Shown: piece by piece, positions 9,216-16,435 of the stretch
Position numbering within the stretch: the first letter of the stretch is position 1
Layout of the letters: every line of letters starts with the position of its first letter
Assembly: GCF_000307775.2 (NCBI RefSeq)
Contig: NZ_KK020676.1
Span: forward strand, 338,119-402,118
Source of the DNA: Stutzerimonas stutzeri KOS6
GTDB lineage: Bacteria; Pseudomonadota; Gammaproteobacteria; Pseudomonadales; Pseudomonadaceae
Length of the DNA stretch: 64,000 bases
Direction: 5' to 3'
The notes under the pieces: model-generated
What the model was told of the DNA's origin: nothing
Databases searched by the model: none
The model's input: the letters and a program-made list of their open reading frames with translations, nothing else
Made by a program: the position numbers and the translations under genes

Positions 9216-10585
9216 AGCCACTCAGCCTCGCATCGCGTCTCGCGCTTCAAATCACACTGACCGGCGCCGCTTTGGTCGCGCTGCTGATTGCACTGAGCTA
9301 CTGGGTACTGGTGCGCCAACTGGAACTGCGCGCCCAGGAGGAAGTGACGGCCAAGCTCTCTCAGATCGATCATGGACTCCTCGAAGACACCAAAGCCCGT
9401 ATGGGCCGCTCCTGGCAACACGCATTGAGCGATACCGTACTCGGCCATGACAACCTTTCGATTACGGTCATCGGCGATACAGCGAAATCACCCATTTTCA
9501 GTATCGGCCGATTCGCCAATGCGCCGCAGCAGCTGGATCTCGTGAGCAGGGACGGCGACTATCTTGGCTGGACAACGAAAGATGGCGTGCAGATGCTAAC
9601 CGGGCGCAAGCAAATCCAAGTCCCGGGACTGGCTCCAATGACGCTTTTACTTTCGCAAGATCGCAGTGCCGATCAACGGCTGGTGGCTGCATTCCTGCGC
9701 TCGGCCTTAGTGACCGTGCCGATGCTACTGATATTGATCGGATTGGCTGGATGGCTAATCGCCCAAAATGGCTTGCGGCCGCTTCGCAAGTTCCGGGCCT
9801 TGGCGACTAAGGTATCTACACAGGATCTATCACCTCGAATCCGCACCGATCGGCTTCCGCAAGAGCTCCAGGCATTGGCGCACAGCCTCAACGTAATGCT
9901 TCATCGACTCGATGACGGCGTTCAGCAACTGTCACAATTCTCGGACGATGTGGCTCATGAGTTAAAAACTCCGCTGAACAACCTGATAGGCAAGGCGCAG
10001 GTGACTTTGGTGCGTGAGCGAAGCAAGGAGCATTATCGGGAGGTGATCGAGTCGTCGGTTGAAGAACTCGAACGCATGGATCGAATCGTGTCAGACATGC
10101 TGTTTCTCGCCCAGGCCAGCCACGCCAGCCCAGCACTGAAGCTCGAACAATTATCTTTAGGAAGCGAGGCGAGGCGCGTATGTGAATACTTCGAAGTCCT
10201 TGCCGAAGAAGCGGGAGTCGCTACGACAGTAACGGGCGATGCCATGATTTTGGGAAATCGACTTATGGTCCAGCGGGCCATTTCCAACCTGCTATCCAAC
10301 GCGCTGCGGCATTCAAATACTGGCAGTACGGTCGAACTTAAGATCCTTGAGGAGGACGTAGACATCGTCTCGCTGGCTGTCACCAATCATGGCGCGACTA
10401 TCGAATCGGATCATCTCCCACATCTGTTCGACCGCTTTTACCGCGTTAACGGCATACAACCTCGCGGGGCAGGATTGGGGCTAGCGATTGTCCGCTCAGT
10501 GATGAACCTCCACAAAGGCCACGTGGCCGTCGCCAGCAAAGACGGTCGGACCACGTTTGAACTCACGTTTCCTCGGCAGGCCTGA
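9212..10585 (+). CDS. czcS: Heavy-metal sensor histidine kinase (CzcS/CopS-like)
   Basis: Membrane sensor kinase partner of the preceding regulator. I place the start at TTG 9212, which overlaps the regulator stop (TTGA) and has GGAGG seven bases upstream; this gives 457 residues. Helices at about 11-34 and 161-184 enclose a periplasmic sensor domain of about 125 residues. A HAMP linker follows (LRPLRKFRALATKV), then the H-box FSDDVAHELKTPLNN with His249, the N-box (ISNLLSNALRHS), and the G-boxes (LFDRFYRVNG; RGAGLGLAIV). All catalytic motifs are present. The periplasmic domain would bind the metal; which one cannot be read directly. The co-transcribed regulator and the nearby czc operon favour zinc or cadmium. 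Confidence 0.88.
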   Translation: MKPLSLASRLALQITLTGAALVALLIALSYWVLVRQLELRAQEEVTAKLSQIDHGLLEDTKARMGRSWQHALSDTVLGHDNLSITVIGDTAKSPIFSIGRFANAPQQLDLVSRDGDYLGWTTKDGVQMLTGRKQIQVPGLAPMTLLLSQDRSADQRLVAAFLRSALVTVPMLLILIGLAGWLIAQNGLRPLRKFRALATKVSTQDLSPRIRTDRLPQELQALAHSLNVMLHRLDDGVQQLSQFSDDVAHELKTPLNNLIGKAQVTLVRERSKEHYREVIESSVEELERMDRIVSDMLFLAQASHASPALKLEQLSLGSEARRVCEYFEVLAEEAGVATTVTGDAMILGNRLMVQRAISNLLSNALRHSNTGSTVELKILEEDVDIVSLAVTNHGATIESDHLPHLFDRFYRVNGIQPRGAGLGLAIVRSVMNLHKGHVAVASKDGRTTFELTFPRQA

Positions 10586-10707
10586 CTCAAAGTGATACCG
10601 CACGGAGACAGCCATCACTACGAAGGGGCAAAAACCACAGGGACAAACAACCATTTCGAGGGCATGCGCGTTGGCCGGGTAACCAGGCCCGCAAGCCCCA
10701 ACGCCGT

Positions 10708-11112
10708 TCATTTAATGCATGCGTCCTCGCTAATTCCGGCGAGAATGCCGCAAGCCTCAACTTCCCGCCCATCGTTGCAATTAGCCCGCAGTGAAACGAG
10801 TTGTCGTTCGAGTGATTGCAGAGCGGTTATCTGGGATCTGACTTGAGAAATGTGATCATCGAGTAAGGCATTGACGGCCGTACAAGGCTGGCGAGGGTCA
10901 TCCTGGTAGCTTTGGAGTGCGTGAATCTCTGGAAGTGACAGATTCAAGATTCGGCAGCGCCGGATGAAAGCTAGCCGCTCGCCATGCTTCTCGGTGTAGA
11001 CACGATAGCCGTTCGCCTGGCGATCAGGCGGTGGCAACAAGCCCTGCTGCTCATAGAAGCGGATCGTCTGTGTATCAATCCCTATTAGCCTTGCTAACTG
11101 ACCAATGCGCAT
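10708..11112 (-). CDS. cadR: MerR-family metal regulator, CadR/PbrR type
   Basis: Transcriptional activator that untwists a long-spacer promoter when metal binds. The ATG at 11112 gives MRIGQLARLIGIDTQTIRFYEQQGLL, the canonical MerR helix-turn-helix; the upstream ATG (11127) is possible. A dimerisation helix follows. Three cysteines sit as in CadR/PbrR: one in QPCTAVNALLDDHI and two in NCNDGREVEACGIL, the Cd/Pb-binding set. The histidine-rich tail of CadR is absent here. It is divergent from an HMA-CDF exporter with a perfect MerR operator between, so it very probably controls that exporter. Zn, Cd or Pb are the candidate inducers. Confidence 0.85.
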   Translation of the reverse strand: MRIGQLARLIGIDTQTIRFYEQQGLLPPPDRQANGYRVYTEKHGERLAFIRRCRILNLSLPEIHALQSYQDDPRQPCTAVNALLDDHISQVRSQITALQSLERQLVSLRANCNDGREVEACGILAGISEDACIK

Positions 11113-11140
11113 CGTGTGAATCCTCATCGGCTCTGCGTTA

Positions 11141-11171
11141 TTGACCTTATAGTAGCTATAAGGCTTTTAAT
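11141..11171 (+). promoter_or_regulatory. MerR-type promoter/operator of the CDF exporter
   Basis: A -35 (TTGACC) and -10 (TTTAAT) are separated by 19 bp, the over-long spacer typical of MerR-controlled promoters. Between them lies a perfect dyad CCTTATAG-TAG-CTATAAGG at 11145-11163. This is close to known CadR/PbrR/ZntR operators. The promoter points to the gene at 11205. Confidence 0.9.
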
Positions 11172-11204
11172 GATCCCATCTTCGATTTCAAGTGGAGCCG
11201 TATC

Positions 11205-12095
11205 ATGAGCAAGTCCGATGGTCCCTGCGGCTGCGATGCGACACCAGCCGCTGATGCCGATATGCAAAACCCTTCCGATACGACGGGGCAATGGGTCAGT
11301 GTTTACGCCGTGCCCAAGATGGATTGTCCATCAGAAGAGCGAATGATCCGCTTGGCGCTGAATGGTTTGGACGGAGTTCGGAAGCTGACTTTTGATCTGT
11401 CGGACCGTCGGTTAGATGTCATGCATGACAGTGCCGTTGAGCCCATAACCAAAAAGCTGGCGACGTTAGGGCTAGGCGCCACTCTTCAGAAAACTGTCGC
11501 GGCAGACCCTGAGATGATCAAAGCCGCCGAGAATCCGGCGAACTCTACACAGGAATCCCGCTCCCTACGTTTACTGTTAGGCATCAACGCCTTCATGTTC
11601 GTGGTAGAGATGACTGCTGGCCTGATTGCCAGGTCCGCGGGTCTGATTGCCGATTCGCTCGACATGTTCGCTGACGCGGCAGTGTACGGCCTGGCCCTTT
11701 ATGCGGTTGGGCGCAGCGTCAATCTGCAGGTGCGTGCTGCACACCTTGCTGGTGTGCTCCAGCTGATTTTGGCCCTCGGCGTGCTCGTAGAGGTGATCAG
11801 ACGCTTTATATTCGGCAGCGAGCCCGAGTCGCTGATAATGATGGCCGTCGCGTTCCTGGCATTGCTCGCCAACACGGGTTGTTTGCTGCTGATTTCCAAA
11901 CACCGGGAAGGTGGTGCTCACATGAAAGCGAGCTGGATATTCTCCGCCAATGATGTGGTCATCAACATGGGCGTCATAGTCGCCGGAGCGCTCGTCGCTT
12001 GGACTGGGTCCAACTACCCAGACCTGATTATCGGTACCGTCGTGGGATTCATCGTTCTCAACGGCGCTCGGCGTATTCTGGCGCTCAAGGGTTGA
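11205..12095 (+). CDS. Cation exporter: CDF family with N-terminal HMA domain
   Basis: A 296-residue inner-membrane exporter. The N terminus has a Cys-rich start (CGCD) and an HMA-like domain at about 25-95 with the ligand motif MDCPSEE in place of the usual MxCxxC. The cation-diffusion-facilitator membrane domain follows at about 120-295. TM2 contains DSLDMFADA (a DxxxD pair) and TM5 contains SANDVVINMG, where Asn/Asp replace the His/Asp site of FieF or CzcD. The C-terminal cytoplasmic domain of classical CDF proteins is missing, because the protein ends soon after the last helix. The MerR operator upstream says it is metal-induced. Likely substrates are Zn, Cd or Pb; the altered ligand set leaves this open. 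Confidence 0.85.
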   Translation: MSKSDGPCGCDATPAADADMQNPSDTTGQWVSVYAVPKMDCPSEERMIRLALNGLDGVRKLTFDLSDRRLDVMHDSAVEPITKKLATLGLGATLQKTVAADPEMIKAAENPANSTQESRSLRLLLGINAFMFVVEMTAGLIARSAGLIADSLDMFADAAVYGLALYAVGRSVNLQVRAAHLAGVLQLILALGVLVEVIRRFIFGSEPESLIMMAVAFLALLANTGCLLLISKHREGGAHMKASWIFSANDVVINMGVIVAGALVAWTGSNYPDLIIGTVVGFIVLNGARRILALKG

Positions 12096-12150
12096 AGGAG
12101 CTCCCGTTACAGAAAAAGGGTGTCTTCATGCCTGTAAGCCATCCGGGTCT

Positions 12151-12181
12151 AGCGGCGTCAGCTAAAACTGGCGACGCCGCT
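12151..12181. terminator. Bidirectional hairpin between converging genes
   Basis: AGCGGCGTC and GACGCCGCT form a perfect 9-bp stem with a 13-nt loop, placed between the CDF gene and the HAD gene that end toward each other. Short T-runs only, so it is a moderate terminator. Confidence 0.65.
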
Positions 12182-12814
12182 TTAGCCGTTGGCGGATGGT
12201 GGGTATTGCAGAACGTGGGCTGCAAAGTCCATCAGCGAGACGAAGCCGCACTGATCGGCTTTTCCTTCACGCTGTAGGTGGTAGCCCCGCATGCCTTGCC
12301 CAATTGGACCAAGCATATCGGCTTGCAACGTGTCACCGATCATTGCGATAGCGGAGGCCTCGCAGCCAAGCTGTTCGATCATCTGACGATAGATTGCGGG
12401 CTCAGGCTTTATTGTCCCAACCTCAAAGCTCCATCCGTAAACATCGAACGACGGCAGTAACAGTTTGGCCGGAATCGCATATGGGGCTGCGAGATTGGAG
12501 CACAACGCGAGATTCAGGCCGGCGTCCTTTAGCTGATTTAGCGACTCCAACGCATCATCGAAAAGGCGAACGCTGGCCAGCTCGGTGAAAAGGTCGCTTT
12601 CAAGGCTAGCTAACTCAGAGTTGCTCAACTGCGCACCGAAATAATCGGCAGCTCCAGCCAAGCCCAGATTTCGAGTCATCAGAGTCCGTGCGTCATCCGG
12701 CCTTGGTGTTTTGCCCTGAAGCCGCAGGTTCTGCATCAGTTGGCGGAAAGGATGGCGGCGCTCACCTATCTGGAGAAGCGTGCCAAACACATCGAAAACT
12801 ACTGCTTGTATCAT
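12182..12814 (-). CDS. HAD-superfamily (subfamily IA) hydrolase
   Basis: A 210-residue cytosolic phosphatase-like protein. Motif I is VFDVFGTLL (nucleophile Asp8), as in haloacid-dehalogenase-like members, with Phe at the usual second-Asp site. Motif II is ALCSN (about residue 103), the motif III lysine is in GTIKPEPAIY (about 134), and motif IV is MIGDTLQADMLG (about 158). All catalytic motifs are present, so it should be active. Substrate unknown. It converges with the CDF gene. It is not an obvious part of metal resistance and may be a passenger. Confidence 0.85.
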   Translation of the reverse strand: MIQAVVFDVFGTLLQIGERRHPFRQLMQNLRLQGKTPRPDDARTLMTRNLGLAGAADYFGAQLSNSELASLESDLFTELASVRLFDDALESLNQLKDAGLNLALCSNLAAPYAIPAKLLLPSFDVYGWSFEVGTIKPEPAIYRQMIEQLGCEASAIAMIGDTLQADMLGPIGQGMRGYHLQREGKADQCGFVSLMDFAAHVLQYPPSANG

Positions 12815-12871
12815 GCCGGTACCTCTACCGTTGGAGGCGAACCGCCCACCCGAAGAGCGATGCCGCCCCTC

Positions 12872-13213
12872 TCAGTTTTCTGAACTGGATTTCTTCAGAG
12901 GTGGCACGAAGAAGATGGGTCTTTGCGGGGGCGCTATCAGGATATCTGTCGACTTGATGCTTGTGCCTTTTCGACGCCTTGTTTTGCCGTTCTTGTCGAC
13001 CGCCAGCAGATCACCGGTCGCGACAGCAATGTCGAGTGCCTGCTTTACGCGAAGCTCGTCAGCCATGGTGTAGTTGGTCAATCCGCTCATCAGGCCCAAA
13101 AAAGGTTGCCGTTCTACCTCGTAGACCTGTTTGGGCAAGAGCTCCGAAAGTTCTCCTCGGATGCGGTCATTGGTAGCATCGTCGAAATAATGCTCATCCA
13201 ACAGCAAATCGTG
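12872..13213 (-). repeat. Direct repeat, left copy (3' end of tcmP)
   Basis: This 342-bp segment matches 38388-38729 without gaps and in the same orientation, with about nine amino-acid differences over 113 codons. Similarity stops sharply at 13213/38729. The two copies bracket the copper block and are 25.5 kb apart. Confidence 0.88.
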
Positions 13214-13726
13214 CTGACCTGTCACGGCGATATCCCGATTGGCGTCGTAGCTGAAAAAGCTGGAAGGCGACAGCATATGGGAAAAGTTGTTGCGGTATTT
13301 CCAGTGGATCTTCTTCATCACATCGTTAGCGCGGTAGTTGTTCGCCAGATGGATAAACCAATAGGCCATCGGGTTGCTGCCGGCCGGACGAATGAAGAAG
13401 ACGGTCATGTACTGGGCACCGCTTTCCTGCTTGATCCCCTCGGACAGATAGCGCTGGATCAGGTATTGCCAGCTCCGTGGCTGATGCGCCTTCAGCTGTT
13501 TAAGCATGTCCCATGGCACATGCTGATCCAAGCCGATATTTGCAATGGCTTTCCGGTTCGCTTGGCGGTCGGCTAGATACGTAACCAAAAAATCGACATT
13601 GAAGGTCAGCAGGACCTCGGCTTTGTTGAGATTCTGGAAAATCCATTTGATCTTAGGGAACGGCACATCGCCATACATCATGCCCAGCCCCGCAGCGAGG
13701 ATTGCCTTTTTCCGAGCCGGCTGCAT
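12872..13726 (-). CDS. TcmP-like (three-Cys-motif partner) protein, N-terminally truncated
   Basis: The 284-residue product resembles the C-terminal two thirds of TcmP proteins: GDVPFPKIKWIF..., then KAEVLLTFNVDFLVTYL, a middle helical part, and a C-terminal winged-helix-like segment ending in a KKSSSEN tail. TcmP proteins are usually about 370-400 residues and carry a conserved glycine-rich start that is missing here. The first 15 residues look unrelated, and a tyrosine-recombinase tail begins within a few bases upstream, so the gene was cut by recombination. Function of the family is not established; it pairs with three-Cys-motif proteins in mobile DNA. Its last 342 bp recur at 38388. Assignment is from pattern memory, not a search. 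Confidence 0.6.
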   Translation of the reverse strand: MQPARKKAILAAGLGMMYGDVPFPKIKWIFQNLNKAEVLLTFNVDFLVTYLADRQANRKAIANIGLDQHVPWDMLKQLKAHQPRSWQYLIQRYLSEGIKQESGAQYMTVFFIRPAGSNPMAYWFIHLANNYRANDVMKKIHWKYRNNFSHMLSPSSFFSYDANRDIAVTGQHDLLLDEHYFDDATNDRIRGELSELLPKQVYEVERQPFLGLMSGLTNYTMADELRVKQALDIAVATGDLLAVDKNGKTRRRKGTSIKSTDILIAPPQRPIFFVPPLKKSSSEN

Positions 13727-13978
13727 ATCTCAGACCATCTATCCACTCGTCAATACGCTCGTATCGTCAAAGGTTGGGTGAAAGCCATTGGCCCTGATCC
13801 AGCCCTGTATGGCATTCACACAATAAGACGTACGAAGGCATCGCTGATCTATCGCAGGACGAAGAACCTGCGGGCAGTTCAACTGTTGCTCGGCCATACG
13901 AAGCTGGAGAGCACCGTTCGATATCTGGGGATTGAGGTCGATGATGCCCTAGAGATGGCGGAACAGACCGAGGTTTGA
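13727..13978 (+). pseudogene. Tyrosine recombinase, C-terminal fragment
   Basis: An open frame without a start of its own reads HLSTRQYARIVKGWV, then GIHTIRRTKASLIYRRT, LLLGHTKLESTVRYLG and a DDALEMAEQTEV end. These are the HxxR, GH and catalytic Tyr motifs of a small (about 200-residue) Pseudomonas integrase. The N-terminal half is missing, replaced by the truncated tcmP gene. A matching N-terminal fragment occurs 2 kb downstream (15837) in the same direction, so head and tail are in reversed order. It cannot be active by itself. Confidence 0.8.
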
Positions 13979-14031
13979 CCATGCATAGCGACGGTCGAAG
14001 CCAGGCCGTCGCTAACCGGCCAATAGCCGCC

Positions 14032-14475
14032 CTAGTCTGCCCACCAGTTCGGTATGACAGATGCTAGGCCGGTCAGGGCGCCGACTACCCCAATCATGAT
14101 GCTACTCCAGAAGGTTACCGGCTCGCGGCGCTGCCTACGCTCCTCGCGGATGTCTGCCCTGACAATGCGAATGCCAGCATCTGTGAGATACCTGGGCTCC
14201 CGCGGGTCGCTATCAAATTCGACTCGCCCCCAGAAAGTCCTGTCATCGCGATCAGGCAGTGGGACACCGAGGCGGTCTGCCTCTATCATCCAGTACTCGG
14301 TCAAGATCAGCAGCCGCCATTCGTACAGACTGTCCGACTTCTGAATATAGTCCTGAAGCTGTCCATCCTGTTCCGGTTGGACGGTGTGGGGCGGGTGCAT
14401 CTTCTCCAGTTCGGACCTGGCTTTTTCGCACTTGGCCAACTCAGATCGCATCACTCGGTAATGCTTTGTCCACAT
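14032..14475 (-). CDS. Hypothetical membrane-anchored protein
   Basis: I do not recognise this 147-residue protein. It starts MWTKHYRVMRSELAKCEKARSELEKM, a charged, probably helical or coiled-coil segment, and a soluble middle part contains DRDDRTFWGRVEFDSDPREP. A hydrophobic C terminus (SSIMIGVVGALTGLASVIPNWW, about 123-144) could be one membrane helix, so most of the protein would be cytoplasmic with a tail anchor. It lies between the recombinase tail and the next unknown gene in the rearranged zone. Codon use is acceptable and no overlapping gene competes. Confidence 0.6.
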   Translation of the reverse strand: MWTKHYRVMRSELAKCEKARSELEKMHPPHTVQPEQDGQLQDYIQKSDSLYEWRLLILTEYWMIEADRLGVPLPDRDDRTFWGRVEFDSDPREPRYLTDAGIRIVRADIREERRQRREPVTFWSSIMIGVVGALTGLASVIPNWWAD

Positions 14476-14591
14476 CGCTCGCCCCTCCCTTGGAAGAGCG
14501 CGACGCTACCTGACTGCAAATCTGAATACCACCTTGCCCGGCCGAATCCTTGCCCGATGCGCGGCCGGCGGGCGTGCCGTGGAGTATAGGG

Positions 14592-15638
14592 CTAGCCCAA
14601 AATAATAGGGGATGGAAGAATCGATTGAGCATTCGGCTGAACGTATCGTCGGGATAATAGGCATTTAGTAAAATTCAATGCCAATGCTTCGGAATCAGTG
14701 GTAACTCCCGGCTGTAACATGCTACCGCGCCCTTCGACAAGAATGGCTGCAAACGACAATAAGCTAATTAAATTAAAAAGCCGCAAGAAATTACTCGGTG
14801 TTGCGTAGCCTTTAAAGAATCCATGCGCAATCCCATGCCGATTTAAAACAAAGTGCGATGGTAACGACTCTGTATGACCGTAAAAACACCCACGGAAGTA
14901 CATTTCCATGCTCTCCAGCATCTGCACTCGCTCATGATATCGACTTAAATAGTTTATCGTTAATTCCTTGTCTGGATACCAATCATAACCTGCGACCAGT
15001 CGTTTCAACTCACCTTGCTTTATTCGATGAAAAACCTTTAGAAGCGTCTCTATATTCACGGCATCCTTAACTGGAAGAGAGACGTGCTTTCCAAGCTCTC
15101 TTAGGAACCCTTCTATGCAAGGCAGAATTCCAACAATTGCCACGCCGTACAGACCCAGACAGTATGCCTTTACAGCCTCAATCAGCTGTTCTTGATACTG
15201 AGCAAAAGTGATGCGCTGAGACCATGCCCCACAAATCAGGTCGGCCATTCGTGGGGGCGTGTACATTTCCAACAGCATATTATTCGCGTGAGCGTACCTT
15301 TCCTCTTCACTGTTGCTTTTCGAGATTTTTCCGCCGTATTCAGATAGAAATCCAAAGCTATGATATGGGGGGAGTACTATCTCAGTAGTCGCAAACGTAT
15401 CTCTGTACCAAGCTAGCCCAGAGCCCACTTTGATTTCCGAAAGATCTCTTGGAAAAAATGCACACTCACCAGATGAAACAATTTTATATCCGCGAATATC
15501 CCGAAAACAGCTCAGCTTCGCTTCCTGCAAACTATCAAACTCATGCTTCCCTCGATGTAAGCAAGCTTCTACTGCTTTTATTCCTCGCCCCAGCGCCATC
15601 GATTTTCTGCACTGCTTGTAAGCCTTAGCGAAGTCCAT
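14592..15638 (-). CDS. Unknown protein with a HEPN-like RxxxxH motif
   Basis: Not recognised. The region is visibly AT-rich compared with its neighbours, a sign of transfer. I prefer the ATG at 15638 (MDFAKAYKQCRKSMALGRG), giving 348 residues; the frame is open to 15740 but the extra residues look like non-coding sequence. The C-terminal half is mostly helical and contains FVLNRHGIAHG (about residue 288), which includes R-x4-H, the catalytic pattern of HEPN ribonucleases and a common signature in helical defence proteins. No toxin, antitoxin or nucleotidyltransferase partner is adjacent. A defence or RNA-cleaving role is only a hypothesis. Confidence 0.6.
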   Translation of the reverse strand: MDFAKAYKQCRKSMALGRGIKAVEACLHRGKHEFDSLQEAKLSCFRDIRGYKIVSSGECAFFPRDLSEIKVGSGLAWYRDTFATTEIVLPPYHSFGFLSEYGGKISKSNSEEERYAHANNMLLEMYTPPRMADLICGAWSQRITFAQYQEQLIEAVKAYCLGLYGVAIVGILPCIEGFLRELGKHVSLPVKDAVNIETLLKVFHRIKQGELKRLVAGYDWYPDKELTINYLSRYHERVQMLESMEMYFRGCFYGHTESLPSHFVLNRHGIAHGFFKGYATPSNFLRLFNLISLLSFAAILVEGRGSMLQPGVTTDSEALALNFTKCLLSRRYVQPNAQSILPSPIILG

Positions 15639-15836
15639 AGCTGCCCTTGTTATTCGACCCACTGATTCGATCGAACCTACCTGACAACACCTAGCCACGC
15701 AAACCATCTGCCGGCGCAGCCCGGCGGTAATGACTGACACGCAATTATTAGACGAATTTGAACGTCAGCTTCTGGCCGGTTAGCGACCATTGCTCTGGCT
15801 AGCCATCCTTGTCCTCCCACACGTGGAGGACTTGCC

Positions 15837-15959
15837 ATGAACATCATCGCTACCTGGAGCCGTCAGCCCTGGAACAAAGGGAAATTGGTCGGGCAGAAAA
15901 TCCCGCTCCGACTGAGAGATATCTGGGCGATCCGAGTAAGGGGTCATGCCGAGATATAA
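15837..15959 (+). pseudogene. Tyrosine recombinase, N-terminal fragment
   Basis: ATG with GGAGG eight bases upstream. The 40 codons read PWNKGKLVGQK, then LRDIWAIRVR, the typical opening of the small Pseudomonas integrases whose tail is found at 13727-13978. Similarity ends after AIRVR at about 15942 and a stop follows. The missing middle (about 80 residues) is not in this window. It shows that the start, with its ribosome-binding site, survived a recombination event. Confidence 0.72.
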
Positions 15960-16073
15960 GTAAAATTCACTCACTTCGCACGTAACGTGTTGATGCCAAG
16001 AGAATTTACCAAATCGACCGCACAGCCTCTGATCGTGGACTATCTTTTCTGACTCCTCAGAAAAGGAGTTCCT

Positions 16074-16178
16074 ATGGCTTCATTAGAGCGTACGGCGTAT
16101 CCCACTCTGCCAAAGGCGTATTCAAAAGCAGAGTACCTGCGCTTAGGCTTTTGCACGGTTCGGTATTCATCAAAATGA
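16074..16178 (+). pseudogene. Possible transposase start remnant
   Basis: After a strong AAAAGGAG site, an ATG opens MASLERTAYPTLPKAYSKAEY and stops after 34 codons. The beginning resembles the MASIERTAYPRF start of Tn3-family transposases (DUF4158 domain). No terminal inverted repeat was found. The rest of the gap 15960-16435 holds only this remnant and one metal box. Confidence 0.4.
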
Positions 16179-16292
16179 AGCGGCCGAGCATCGAACAATG
16201 GAGGCATAGGCTAGGCCAGCAGGCGGTATCTGCGCGAGCTACTTTTCCAGCAGCTCGCTTCAACATACATACGACCTGACATACCAGAGAAC

Positions 16293-16308
16293 CTGACAGA
16301 AATGTAAT
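16293..16308. promoter_or_regulatory. Metal-regulator box 4 (copper ATPase operon)
   Basis: CTGACA-GAAAT-GTAAT exactly fits the CTGACA-N5-GTAAT site described for CopR in P. aeruginosa, 128 bp before the P-type ATPase start. Its reverse complement, ATTAC-ATTTCT-GTCAG, aligns with the other boxes of this window. It probably drives the whole 16.4-25.6 kb copper operon. Confidence 0.75.
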
Positions 16309-16435
16309 GGTTACTTCAGCCTTTGGTCAGGACGCTTTGCATATATTGGCTGTCAGACGCTGCAAGCATTGAAAAACCGCAAATGTCCCTGCAATAGGCC
16401 AAGTTCGTCGCTAACCAATCCATAAGGTGCCCCGT

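Noticed and set aside
15730..15783. 17-codon frame MTDTQLLDEFERQ...
   Set aside because: Too short to support as a gene; may be another remnant in the rearranged zone.
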